Below are positions 16,218 to 25,804 of a stretch of 64,000 nucleotides of DNA, one piece after another. Below the pieces are notes generated by a model. The model saw nothing but the letters and a program-made list of their open reading frames with translations, was not told the origin of the DNA and did not search any database. Source of the stretch: an uncultured Aquimarina sp. (GTDB lineage: Bacteria > Bacteroidota > Bacteroidia > Flavobacteriales > Flavobacteriaceae); the NCBI GenBank assembly GCA_947500505.1, contig CANMSL010000005.1:62001-126000 (forward strand). Direction: 5' to 3'. How positions within the stretch are numbered: position 1 is the stretch's first letter; each line of letters begins with the position of its first letter. The translations under genes and the position numbers were made by a program.

Positions 16218-17681
16218 CTAATCCGTGATGGTGATTTTAAGCGTGTTAACTGAATATCTATTTGCTTCAAAAGTTAGAGTATCTTTTGCGGCTTGAAATG
16301 TTTGAGTTTCAATAAGGGCTCCATTATCATTTTCGTCAGTAGTAGTGATAGAATATCCTTTTATTTTTTTACCTGTATTATTTACAACGATGGATACTTC
16401 CTTGGGATTTACATCATAATTCGAATAATTAAAATAGATAGTGTCTTGTCCACTTTTTCTAAAAGCAATAATATCTGACTCACGAGTACTTCTGGTCTGA
16501 TATGTAATGATGTTAGAGGATTCCGGTTGAGTAGAAGTTAACTGTCTAAATGCATAATAATGTTTATAAGGTTTAGGTTGCTGAGCTGCCCAAGGTATAT
16601 GAAGCAATCCTCCGGGATGAAATTCGTTTGGGTAATTATTTTCGAAGTAAAACCAAGAACTTACACCATTATTAACAGCGGTACTAAAAAGGTTTGATAA
16701 GGATAATGCGGCTTTTAAAGGATCGGGAGCTGTTACAAAACCAACTGCATCACCCTTTAAAGCATGTGTTTCTGACTGATAAATTGGTTTACCTTCTGCT
16801 TCATTAAGTATACTGTTGAATAATTGTATATTTGCTCCATTCTCATACTGATGCATTGCTACTATATCTATTCCATCCCAAACATCAGGATGCTCATTTT
16901 TGAAAAACTGAATATAATCAATACATCCGTTCGGAGAAATAGTACTGGGGCCCATTATTAAAGGTATTTCCATTCCTAATGTATTAATCAATGGATCATT
17001 TAGCATTTCTTTAAACTTAGGCACTGCATACTTAAATACACGAGCTACAGCTTCCTTTGTATTTCCATCAAGGCCATAATGATATTTTCGAAATGTGCGA
17101 TCTAAATCGGGTTCGTTAACAACGTTTAAAATCTCTACCGAAACACCACGCTCTTTAAATCCTTCAAATAACTTGAAAAACCAGAAAGCCAAACGATCAT
17201 AAATTGCAGGGTCCTCTGTATCCAGAACTAATAATGTTTCTCCATCAACGACAATTTCACGCATTAAATCTCGCGGAAATTTATTACCAACTAATGAAAA
17301 TTCTAAATTTGGTTGATATTCTTTAGCCGCTTTTACATAGTTGGCTCTTCTGTCAAAATATGCGGGATCATCTTCAGGATAAATTTCTATATAATCCTGA
17401 AAGTACTTCATATTACACTCCTTTGTAAGTAATTGCAAAGCTTCGTCTTGAGCTGTCTCATTCATACTGTAATGATGTCCGAGAAACAATCCTATAGAAA
17501 CACCACCTCCTATAAATTGATGTTTATAGTCATCCGCATTTAGATTAACTTTTTGTTTTTCGATGGTCACTACATCAGGCTCCTCTGAATCTGTAGGGAT
17601 TTCAGGATCATCCGAGCTACAAGCCATTAGCATTAATGACAAACAGCAAAATAAAAGTAACCTAGTTTCTGTTTTTTTCAT
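16218..17681 (-). CDS. Glycoside hydrolase lipoprotein, GH30-like
   Basis: 487 residues. A lipoprotein signal ends at LMLMAC with Cys21 and is followed by acidic residues (SSDDPE), a Bacteroidota surface-export pattern. The catalytic domain is clan GH-A-like: acid/base Glu190 in LNVVNEPDL and a candidate nucleophile Glu304 in IYQSETHA. HQFIGGGVSIGL at the start resembles the first strand of GH30. The last 90 residues form a beta-rich domain (TIYFNYSNYD, SIVVNNTGK), also usual in GH30. The substrate is not clear. No SusC/D pair is nearby, so this is not part of a visible polysaccharide locus. Confidence 0.7.
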   Translation of the reverse strand: MKKTETRLLLFCCLSLMLMACSSDDPEIPTDSEEPDVVTIEKQKVNLNADDYKHQFIGGGVSIGLFLGHHYSMNETAQDEALQLLTKECNMKYFQDYIEIYPEDDPAYFDRRANYVKAAKEYQPNLEFSLVGNKFPRDLMREIVVDGETLLVLDTEDPAIYDRLAFWFFKLFEGFKERGVSVEILNVVNEPDLDRTFRKYHYGLDGNTKEAVARVFKYAVPKFKEMLNDPLINTLGMEIPLIMGPSTISPNGCIDYIQFFKNEHPDVWDGIDIVAMHQYENGANIQLFNSILNEAEGKPIYQSETHALKGDAVGFVTAPDPLKAALSLSNLFSTAVNNGVSSWFYFENNYPNEFHPGGLLHIPWAAQQPKPYKHYYAFRQLTSTQPESSNIITYQTRSTRESDIIAFRKSGQDTIYFNYSNYDVNPKEVSIVVNNTGKKIKGYSITTTDENDNGALIETQTFQAAKDTLTFEANRYSVNTLKITITD

Positions 17682-17994
17682 AATATTTAAATTTTCAACT
17701 CAAAAATTGCTTAAGAAAAACTATTCTAATTAATCAAAATTAGTTAATGATTTAAAACTGAATAGTATTCATATTGAATGTGTTAATATACTTTAAGCTG
17801 TCAATAAATGCATCCTGTACTATCTTGTTATTTTTTAATGCTGAAATCCGACAAGCTAAAAAATGAAAATTGATCAATAGTACAATAGAATTTTAAATCA
17901 ACTGATTAAGAAATCTTATTCTTTTAGAGATACATTGGTAAATACGATAGATTGAATTATATTCACGGCTCACTAAAATAAGGGTATAATAACT
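17682..17994. other. AT-rich spacer between divergent genes
   Basis: 313 bases between the glycoside hydrolase (minus) and rnz (plus). Promoters for both should lie here, but no convincing TTTG / TAnnTTTG pair was found. TAACTTTG at 17990-17997 overlaps the rnz start codon. No repeat or small gene was seen. Confidence 0.6.
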
Positions 17995-18900
17995 TTGAAG
18001 ATTACGATTTTAGGTTGCTATTCTGCAACTCCAAGAACATTCACGAATCCTACTTCTCAGGTGTTGGAAATAAATAACCATCTTTTTCTCATTGATTGCG
18101 GAGAAGGCACTCAGGTAGAACTTAGAAGGAATAAGATTAAATTCTCCAGGATAAACCATATTTTTATTTCTCATCTTCACGGAGATCATTTTTTTGGATT
18201 GATAGGATTGGTCTCTACATTTAGAATGCTTAACAGAGACAATCCATTGCATATATATGGTCCAAAAGGAATAAAAGAGGCAATCACACTACAATTGAAA
18301 CTCTCTAAATCCTGGACAGATTATCCCTTGTACTTTCACGAGCTAACTAATGCGGATTCTGAAATAATATTTGAGGATGAAAAGGTGATGGTTAGTACCA
18401 TTCCTTTGCAGCACAGGATATATTGTAATGGATTTTTGTTTCAGGAGAAACCGGGAGATCGAAAATTAGTAATGAATAAGGTGTTGAATTATAATATTGA
18501 TAAGTCTTATTATAAATCGATTAAAAAAGGTAAAGATGCCGTTTTGGATGATGGTAAGATGATACCGAATATCGAGTTGACTGAAGATCCAAATCCTATA
18601 AAAAGTTATGCTTTTTGTAGTGATACGAAGTATGATGAAGATAAAATTTCAATAATTAACGAGGTTACAGCTTTATATCATGAATCTACATTTTTAGAAA
18701 GCCATAAACACCTTTGTACTAGAACAGGGCATAGCACTGCTATAGAAGCCGCTACAATTGCAAAAAAGGCAAATGTAAAAACCCTGATTTTAGGGCATTA
18801 TTCTACCAGATATGACAATATTGAGCAATTTAAGGATGAGGCACTGACTGTTTTTGAAAATGTAGAAATCGGAGATGATGGTAAAGTTTTCGAGTTTTAG
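17995..18900 (+). CDS. rnz: Ribonuclease Z
   Basis: 301 residues, a metallo-beta-lactamase-fold endonuclease that trims tRNA 3' ends. The metal-binding motif ISHLHGDH is at residues 58-65; further ligands are in FCSDTKYD, YHESTF and LGHYSTRY. The exosite region is the usual short-form type. Translation begins at TTG (17995), giving MKITILGC; no ATG would keep the first strand of the fold. The pdxH gene follows after 56 bases. Confidence 0.95.
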   Translation: MKITILGCYSATPRTFTNPTSQVLEINNHLFLIDCGEGTQVELRRNKIKFSRINHIFISHLHGDHFFGLIGLVSTFRMLNRDNPLHIYGPKGIKEAITLQLKLSKSWTDYPLYFHELTNADSEIIFEDEKVMVSTIPLQHRIYCNGFLFQEKPGDRKLVMNKVLNYNIDKSYYKSIKKGKDAVLDDGKMIPNIELTEDPNPIKSYAFCSDTKYDEDKISIINEVTALYHESTFLESHKHLCTRTGHSTAIEAATIAKKANVKTLILGHYSTRYDNIEQFKDEALTVFENVEIGDDGKVFEF

Positions 18901-18956
18901 CTAAAGAAAATTTAGCATTTCGCCTTACTTTTAACTTTAAAATGTATTGACCAGTT

Positions 18957-19604
18957 ATGAATAGAGATCTTACAGATTATAGAAAATCTTATAATAAGAA
19001 AGCTTTGCTGGAGAGTGAAATATCAAAATCTCCTTTTCAGTTGTTTTCAGATTGGTTTAAGGAAGTAGAAAAAGCAGGTGGAGTAGAAGAAGCAAATGCT
19101 ATGACTATCACAACCTCCGGATTAGACGGTTTTCCGAAATCCAGAATTGTACTATTAAAGCAATTTGACGATAATGGATTTGTATTTTATACCAATTATG
19201 AATCCGAAAAGGGAAAGGCTATCAGTAATGATAATAAAATCTGTATCTCCTTTTTCTGGCCTAATTTAGAGCGTCAGGTTATTATTAAAGGAATCGTAAA
19301 TAAAATATCAGAAGAAAAGAGTACTGAATATTTTCAATCCCGACCCAGAGGAAGTCAACTGGGTGCCTGGGCGTCTAATCAAAGTAGTATTGTTGATTCC
19401 AGAGAAGTTTTGGAAAACAATCTAACATTATTAGAAAAAAAATATAAGGACAAAACAATACCGAAACCTGACTTCTGGGGCGGATATTGTATCCAACCTG
19501 TAGAATTTGAGTTTTGGCAGGGAAGACCTAATCGGTTACACGATAGAATAAGATATACGCTGCACAAAGAAAATCAATGGAAAACGGACAGATTATCACC
19601 TTGA
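18957..19604 (+). CDS. pdxH: Pyridoxamine 5'-phosphate oxidase
   Basis: 215 residues, FMN-dependent, makes pyridoxal 5'-phosphate from PNP or PMP. Motifs are SGLDGFPKSRIVLLK, FVFYTNYESEKGKAI, and the C-terminal FWQGRPNRLHDRIRY with the substrate-binding Arg and His. Length is normal. It follows rnz on the same strand. Vitamin B6 links in the window are only indirect (HisC and a PLP decarboxylase use the cofactor). Confidence 0.95.
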   Translation: MNRDLTDYRKSYNKKALLESEISKSPFQLFSDWFKEVEKAGGVEEANAMTITTSGLDGFPKSRIVLLKQFDDNGFVFYTNYESEKGKAISNDNKICISFFWPNLERQVIIKGIVNKISEEKSTEYFQSRPRGSQLGAWASNQSSIVDSREVLENNLTLLEKKYKDKTIPKPDFWGGYCIQPVEFEFWQGRPNRLHDRIRYTLHKENQWKTDRLSP

Positions 19605-19635
19605 CCTAAATCTAGTGGCAGCCAAGATATATTGA

Positions 19636-21813
19636 TTACATAATTACAAAACTAGATCTTCTGTTTTTTCGATACTCTTCTTCAGAACAATCTTCTCCAT
19701 CCTCGCACTTATTGACAGGTTTAGCTTCACCAAAACCGATGTAAGATAAAATCCTGTTAGTAGAAATATCCTTACTGATCAAATACTTATAAATTGATTC
19801 TGCTCTTTTTTGTGATAATGTTAAATTATAATCAGTATCTCCACGACTATCAGAATGGGTTTCTATTTTTATAACCATCTCGGGATAATCTTCTTTCATT
19901 AAGGATACAACTTTATCCAACTCTACGATAGCTCTATCAGTAATATCCCATTTGTCAAATTCGAAATAGATTTCATTTAATTTAATCAAATCATTAAGAG
20001 TCTTACTTAACTTCATATCAGAATTCAACCCTGATTTTAGATTTTGCTGCGTTTTAACTACATCGTCATTATTGATCCCGGTATTTTCCGTGTTTTCTGA
20101 CTTATTTGCAGTGTTTAATTCTACAATGTTTTTATCCAGCTCTTTTGTTCTGTCCACAAAATTAGTATTGGCATTTGGACAGTTTAGACCACTCATATCA
20201 ACAGCTAACCTAAGTTTATAATAATCCGGTAAGTTACATTTGTTAATGTGATTATAACCTACTGTTTGTTTTTTTGTTTCATTAAGTGAACCGTTGAATT
20301 CTGCAATTACAGGTTGATCTGTAATAGTAACCTCACCAGTTTCATTTAATAAATCACAACTGGTATTTACTTTAATTGAATATCGAATTTCGAAAGGATC
20401 ACTATCAATTTTCACCATTTTATTAGGAATAGTGAAAGTTATTGTTCTCGATGGTTTATCGTATGCTACTTTAATTCTTTTAGAAGGAAGAACTACAGAT
20501 TCTTTAGAAAAAATAACATTTTCGGGAAGTATGTCTTTAATAACTGTATTCTTTGCATCATCATTACCGTCATTATTAATTGTTAAGCTATAAATAATGT
20601 CCTGATCAGGTGCTACCATATCATTCGGAAATACAAAACTATTATCGGTATAACGTGATCTTTTAATAATCTGAATAGCTGGCTCATATATTTCAACACT
20701 AAAAGCTACAGCCATCACCGAATAACCATCATTATCAGTTAATAGCCTGAAACTTGATTTAGTTTGATTGTTGCCAATAATACTATTTCTTGGGTTTTTT
20801 ATATCAAATAGATCAGCATCATACCCTAATGTGTTTTGACTTGCAGGAACCCTAGTGGTAATATTTTTACCGTTTTCAGTAATGTTAGCATTAAAGAAAT
20901 TATTCATCGGATTGGTATTGTCCGTAATACTTTTATATTTATTTGTTTCATTAGAGAGTACCTGAAATCTATCACCTCGTATTCCTTTATCCCCTTCATA
21001 AGAAATCACTCCAATTTTACCGTGAACCGCTCCATCAGGAATAGTTTGGAAATTATCAAACGAAAATTCTACGGGTTTGGCTTTAGAATCAATATTAACA
21101 AAACCGTCATAAACATAAAAACGTTTACGTGGTTTGGAATTATCTTCATAGATAACCACCATTGTCCAACCTCCCGCAAGACCATTTCCTAACGTTGCAT
21201 CATCATTAATTTCAGTAGTAGTAGCTGGAATATTAGCTACAGTGTAAGTTCCTGTTGGATTATCAAGATTTATGACCTGATCAGTGATGTCCTTATAGCA
21301 GGAATATTGTTTAAACAAGGATTTAGAATCATTGTAATAGTCATGAATTATTTCTGCATTCGTTATCGAGGTATAAGATGTATCCCCAGGATATTTTATC
21401 TTTATTGAGGTGATGTCCTTTTCTCTGCTTGCATCTGCATAAGATGCAGTCCAATATAATCCTACGTGTTTAATAGAGGCGCAACCTGAGGTAATATTTA
21501 AATCGGCACTGCTGGAATTAAAAGTAGAAGGATCGTTATCAATATCAATAAAACCCATTCTAAATTGGTTGTTCAACCCACCATTATTATAACTTTTATT
21601 CGGATCAAAAACTCCCGTTCCATCGTCATTACTGACTTTGCCAAGAATTGTATTAGAAACAAATTTAAAATCACCTTTGATTGTAAACTCTGTTCTTTTT
21701 TCCAGAGGAACCTCTACCTGACCATATGTATTGAAAGACAAATACATTATAGCAATGATTAGGCTAAGATATACCTTGTTTAGGCTTGTTATTTGATTAC
21801 AATATTTTTCCAC
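19636..21813 (-). CDS. Large secreted protein with DUF11-like repeat and C-terminal OmpA domain
   Basis: 725 residues. A signal peptide (about 12-32, ending NTYGQV) is followed by about 350 residues of a beta-rich region of unknown function (TIKGDFKFVSNTILGKV, HVGLYWTASYAD). Next comes a DUF11-like segment with PDQDIIYSLTINNDGND and VIKDILPENV. The end (about 600-725) is an OmpA-type peptidoglycan-binding domain: EIYFEFDKWDI, THSDSRGDTDYN, LSQKRAESIYKYL, RKNRRSSFVI. It is probably anchored at the outer membrane, with the N-terminal part exposed outside. The combination of a DUF11-type repeat with OmpA is uncommon. It is convergent with pdxH. Confidence 0.8.
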   Translation of the reverse strand: MEKYCNQITSLNKVYLSLIIAIMYLSFNTYGQVEVPLEKRTEFTIKGDFKFVSNTILGKVSNDDGTGVFDPNKSYNNGGLNNQFRMGFIDIDNDPSTFNSSSADLNITSGCASIKHVGLYWTASYADASREKDITSIKIKYPGDTSYTSITNAEIIHDYYNDSKSLFKQYSCYKDITDQVINLDNPTGTYTVANIPATTTEINDDATLGNGLAGGWTMVVIYEDNSKPRKRFYVYDGFVNIDSKAKPVEFSFDNFQTIPDGAVHGKIGVISYEGDKGIRGDRFQVLSNETNKYKSITDNTNPMNNFFNANITENGKNITTRVPASQNTLGYDADLFDIKNPRNSIIGNNQTKSSFRLLTDNDGYSVMAVAFSVEIYEPAIQIIKRSRYTDNSFVFPNDMVAPDQDIIYSLTINNDGNDDAKNTVIKDILPENVIFSKESVVLPSKRIKVAYDKPSRTITFTIPNKMVKIDSDPFEIRYSIKVNTSCDLLNETGEVTITDQPVIAEFNGSLNETKKQTVGYNHINKCNLPDYYKLRLAVDMSGLNCPNANTNFVDRTKELDKNIVELNTANKSENTENTGINNDDVVKTQQNLKSGLNSDMKLSKTLNDLIKLNEIYFEFDKWDITDRAIVELDKVVSLMKEDYPEMVIKIETHSDSRGDTDYNLTLSQKRAESIYKYLISKDISTNRILSYIGFGEAKPVNKCEDGEDCSEEEYRKNRRSSFVIM

Positions 21814-22206
21814 TTTTCCTTTATTAGTCCCTTATGTATTAACTTAAATCTAACTATTAAATTGTACTTGATTAATTAGGGTAAACGTCTTCATTTTAAG
21901 GGGAAACCGCAGGTAAATTTAAATTTTAACATCTGATTATGTAAATAAAAATTGGTATTTTCGATATAAAATATGGTTTTATCGATTAAATGCGCTTCAT
22001 TATTTGTCTCATTTCCATTGTTTTACGAGAATATTTTTACAATTTTTTATGATTCTATTGATGTTTTAAATACTTAATGGATAATAGTTTAGTGTTAAAC
22101 ATTTGTTTTTGGATGAATTTTTTTATGTTATTATTCTTAGTATTGTAATCGCTTATTCTTAAACTTGCGTAAATTATAGTAATTACGGTCAAAATTTTCT
22201 CAGAAT
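21814..22206. other. Divergent regulatory spacer
   Basis: 393 bases between the large OmpA-fusion gene (minus) and the polyphosphate cluster (plus). It is very AT-rich and has no open frame, no hairpin of note and no heptamer phase. Promoters for both sides are expected. I could not fix one with a good -33/-7 pair. Confidence 0.5.
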
Positions 22207-22692
22207 ATGAAAACTTTATATATTATTAGACATGCAAAATCCTCTTGGGAATTTGATCTTGAGGATCATAAAAGACCTCTTAATAAAAGAGGTTTAAAGG
22301 ATGCTGGTTTAATCGGAAAACAGTTGAAAACCCTTATAAAACCTATAGACAAGGTAGTAAGTAGTGATGCCGAAAGAGCAAAAACCACTGCTGACATAAT
22401 TCTGGAAAATCTTGATATTGATAAAAGTATATTTAGTTTAGATTCAAAACTTTACGATTTTGGAGGACATCAAGTGATTGAAGTGGTAAAAAACTGCCAA
22501 GATGAAATTAAAACTTTAATGATTTTTGGTCATAATCATGCGTTGACTTCTATTGCCAACCTTTATGGAAGTATGGCAATCGATAATTTGCCAACAGCCG
22601 GTGTGGTTGGTATTGAGTTTGATGTAAATAATTGGAAAAGCATTCGTGTAGGAAAAACCGTACTTACCCTTTTTCCTAAAGAATTAAGATAA
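22207..22692 (+). CDS. SixA-like histidine phosphatase
   Basis: 161 residues of the phosphoglycerate-mutase-like superfamily. The catalytic RHA motif is LYIIRHAKSSWE with Arg8 and His9; the second His is in IFGHNHALT near residue 105. Short members like this act on phosphohistidine or small phosphate esters. It is 6 bases from ppk1, the first gene of a three-gene polyphosphate unit. PPK1 works through a phosphohistidine, so a control role is thinkable but unproven. Confidence 0.85.
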   Translation: MKTLYIIRHAKSSWEFDLEDHKRPLNKRGLKDAGLIGKQLKTLIKPIDKVVSSDAERAKTTADIILENLDIDKSIFSLDSKLYDFGGHQVIEVVKNCQDEIKTLMIFGHNHALTSIANLYGSMAIDNLPTAGVVGIEFDVNNWKSIRVGKTVLTLFPKELR

Positions 22693-22698
22693 ATTTAG

Positions 22699-24804
22699 AT
22701 GACAAAAAATCATGTAAACAAGTATATAAATCGTGAACTAAGTTGGTTACAATTTAATGCCAGAGTTCTTCAGGAAGCGTCTGATGATACTGTACCATTA
22801 CTGGAGAGATTACGTTTCATAGGTATATTTTCTAACAATTTGGATGAGTTTTTTAAGGTACGATATGCAGCGATAAAAAGAATAGATCTTGCAGGGCGTG
22901 ATGGTAAAAATGTTCTAAAAGGTAAAACAGCAGGTGAACTTTTAGAACAGATCACTAAAATTGTTATCAAGCAACAAGCGGAAAGCCTTAAAACCATTAA
23001 AACAATTGGAGAAAAACTAAAAGAGCACGGTATTTTCATTATTGATGAAAAACAAGTTACGACAGAACAAGATAGTTTTATTCGTAGATATTTCGTGGAC
23101 AAAGTTAGTCCGGCATTAGTAACATATATATTGAATGATCTCGATAAGTTTCCACATCTTAAAGATAGTGTAGCATATCTTGCTGTAAAATTAGTGTTAA
23201 AAGATAAAGTGCCAAAAGAAGGAAAAATATCTAAAATTCTCCATCAAAAAACGAAAGAGAAAATTTATGCATTAATTGAGATTCCTAAGAACACGGATCG
23301 ATTTGTTGTATTACCTGAGAAAGATGGTAAAAAATATATTATCATTCTGGATGATCTGATAAGATATTGTATGCAAATCAATTTTAGTATTTTCGAATAC
23401 ATAAGTGCTACAGCACATATGATTAAAATTACTAGGGATGCACAGCTTGACTTCGATAACGATTTCAGTAAAAGTTTTATAGAAAAAATTTCCAGTAGCG
23501 TAAAATCAAGAAGAGATGGTGAACCGGTTAGATTTGTCTACGATAAAACTATAGATAAGGATACACTTAACTTTTTAATGGAAAAGATGGGTGTGGATAG
23601 TACAGATAGTATAATTCCTGGTGGTAGGTATCACAATAGAAGGGATTATATGAATTTCCCGGATCTGGATAAAAAAGAATTGGTGTATCAGCCATTAGTA
23701 CCCTTGACTATTCCAGGTTTAAGTTTACAGGGAAGTTTATTAGAGAAGATTGCGAAAAAAGATTTTTTACAATATACACCCTATCACACCTTTTCGTATA
23801 CTGTAAAATTTTTACGCGAAGCGGCTATTGATCCAAAAGTAAAAACTATTAAGATTACCATTTATCGATTGGCTAATATCTCGCATATAGCAAGCTCATT
23901 AATTAATGCAGCCAAGAATGGTAAAAATGTAACTGTTCAGATTGAACTTCAGGCAAGATTTGATGAAGAAGCAAACATAGGATATGCAGAACAAATGCAG
24001 AGAGAAGGGATACATCTAATTTTTGGAGTTTCTGGTCTTAAAGTTCACTGTAAAGCCTGTGTAATAGAGAGAGAAGAAAATGGAAAGTTAAAACGTTATG
24101 GATTTATAAGCACAGGAAATTTTAATGAATCAACAGCAAAAATATATACAGATTATACACTTTTCACTACTAACGAAGCTATTTTAAAAGAAACTAATAA
24201 GGTTTTTAAGTTTTTTGAAATTAATTACAAGGTAAGCAGATATAAACATTTACTGGTTTCTCCGCATTACACCAGAAGCTCTTTGGTGAAACTTATAGAT
24301 ACCGAAATTTATAATAGTAAGCAGGGCAAGCCATCAGGAATTAAACTAAAACTAAATAGCTTGAGTGACTACTCTATGATTGATAAACTGTATGAAGCCA
24401 GTAGAGCAGGTGTGAGGATAGATCTGATCATTAGAGGAATATGTTGTTTGGTTCCGGGAATTCCTGGGATGAGCGATAATATTAGAGCTATAAGTGTAGT
24501 AGATAAGTTTTTAGAACATCCGAGACTTTTGATTTTTAATAATAACGGGGATCCCAAAGTTTATATATCATCGGCTGATTGGATGACCAGAAATATGGAC
24601 AGACGGGTAGAAATATCATGCCCTATCTATGATGATGACATCAAACAAGAACTGATGGATACCTTTGAGATTTGTTGGAGTGACAATGTTAAAGCCAGGA
24701 AACTTTCAGAAAACCAAGATAATGGGTATATTCGAAACGATAATGTGAAAGTAAGATCTCAGATCGCCACATATGACTATTATTTAAGAAAATTAGGAAA
24801 TTAG
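22699..24804 (+). CDS. ppk1: Polyphosphate kinase 1
   Basis: 701 residues, the usual length. It makes polyphosphate from ATP through an autophosphorylated histidine. The N domain starts with INRELSWLQFNARVLQEA. The catalytic His is His450 in GLKVHCKACV, and the second conserved region is SSADWMTRNMDRRVEI near the C terminus. It lies between a SixA-like phosphatase and ppx, with gaps of 6 and 4 bases, so the three are one operon. A second ppk1 lies at the right window end (61944-64000). Confidence 0.96.
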   Translation: MTKNHVNKYINRELSWLQFNARVLQEASDDTVPLLERLRFIGIFSNNLDEFFKVRYAAIKRIDLAGRDGKNVLKGKTAGELLEQITKIVIKQQAESLKTIKTIGEKLKEHGIFIIDEKQVTTEQDSFIRRYFVDKVSPALVTYILNDLDKFPHLKDSVAYLAVKLVLKDKVPKEGKISKILHQKTKEKIYALIEIPKNTDRFVVLPEKDGKKYIIILDDLIRYCMQINFSIFEYISATAHMIKITRDAQLDFDNDFSKSFIEKISSSVKSRRDGEPVRFVYDKTIDKDTLNFLMEKMGVDSTDSIIPGGRYHNRRDYMNFPDLDKKELVYQPLVPLTIPGLSLQGSLLEKIAKKDFLQYTPYHTFSYTVKFLREAAIDPKVKTIKITIYRLANISHIASSLINAAKNGKNVTVQIELQARFDEEANIGYAEQMQREGIHLIFGVSGLKVHCKACVIEREENGKLKRYGFISTGNFNESTAKIYTDYTLFTTNEAILKETNKVFKFFEINYKVSRYKHLLVSPHYTRSSLVKLIDTEIYNSKQGKPSGIKLKLNSLSDYSMIDKLYEASRAGVRIDLIIRGICCLVPGIPGMSDNIRAISVVDKFLEHPRLLIFNNNGDPKVYISSADWMTRNMDRRVEISCPIYDDDIKQELMDTFEICWSDNVKARKLSENQDNGYIRNDNVKVRSQIATYDYYLRKLGN

Positions 24805-24808
24805 TATT

Positions 24809-25711
24809 TTGTTAAACATTGAAAAATATGGAGCCATTGATATTGGTTCTAATGCTGTTAGATTATTGATTAGTAGTGTCCACGAGGAAAATGGAAAAAC
24901 TACCCGGTTTAAAAAAACCAGTTTGGTTCGTGTACCAATTCGATTGGGTGCAGATGTATTTTTGACCAATAGAATCTCTGAAGATAATATTATTAGGATG
25001 ATCGATGCGATGCAAGCATATCAACTTTTGATGAAAACACATAAAGTAGTAAGATATAAAGCTTGTGCTACATCTGCAATGCGTGAAGCGAAGAATGGAG
25101 AAGAAGTGGCAAATTTAATCAAAGAAAAAACAGGAATACAGATTGATATCATTGATGGCACCGATGAAGCAGCTATTATTGCGATGACAGATCTTCATGA
25201 TTTAATTAATTCTGATGCTACCTACTTGTACGTTGATGTAGGTGGTGGTAGTACAGAGTTTACACTTTTTCATAACGGCAATACGATAACTTCAAAATCG
25301 TTTAAATTAGGAACAGTAAGATTACTTAATAATGTAGTTTCAGAAAGTACTTGGCAAGATGCTGAAGAATGGATAAAGCAGGTGACCAAAGGATACACAA
25401 GATTATCTTTAATAGGATCAGGTGGTAATATCAACAATATTTTTAAAAACAGTGGGAAAGGAATTGGTAAGCCATTGTCGTTTTTATATTTGAGTTCTTA
25501 TTATCAACTCCTTAATTCGCTGTCTTATGAGGAAAGAATATGGGAGCTTAATCTGAACCAGGATAGGGCGGATGTGATTCTTCCGGCTACCCGAATATAC
25601 CTATCTGCTATGAAATGGAGTGGCGCTAGAAAGATTTTTGTTCCTAAAATTGGCTTGTCGGATGGGATAATTAAGTCTCTTTATAATGAAAAATTACAAG
25701 ATTATAAATAG
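24809..25711 (+). CDS. ppx: Exopolyphosphatase (Ppx/GppA family)
   Basis: 300 residues, an ASKHA-fold hydrolase that removes phosphate from polyphosphate ends or from pppGpp. The phosphate-1 motif is YGAIDIGSNAVRLLI, phosphate-2 is YVDVGGGSTEFTLF, and IGSGGNIN follows. The length fits the short two-domain form without the C-terminal HD domain. The start is TTG at 24809; the in-frame region has no ATG before the first motif. It begins 4 bases after the ppk1 stop, which sets synthesis and breakdown side by side. Confidence 0.93.
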   Translation: MLNIEKYGAIDIGSNAVRLLISSVHEENGKTTRFKKTSLVRVPIRLGADVFLTNRISEDNIIRMIDAMQAYQLLMKTHKVVRYKACATSAMREAKNGEEVANLIKEKTGIQIDIIDGTDEAAIIAMTDLHDLINSDATYLYVDVGGGSTEFTLFHNGNTITSKSFKLGTVRLLNNVVSESTWQDAEEWIKQVTKGYTRLSLIGSGGNINNIFKNSGKGIGKPLSFLYLSSYYQLLNSLSYEERIWELNLNQDRADVILPATRIYLSAMKWSGARKIFVPKIGLSDGIIKSLYNEKLQDYK

Positions 25712-25804
25712 CAAAATTCTCTGCTTAGCTATTGAAAGTTTAATTAAATCATTTTTTTATCTTAAATTGTCCTCATAACTAAAGTTATAAAATATATATA
25801 TACT

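Noticed and set aside
17990..17997. TAACTTTG as rnz promoter
   Set aside because: It overlaps the TTG start codon. Transcription from it would begin inside the coding region and remove the first strand of the enzyme.
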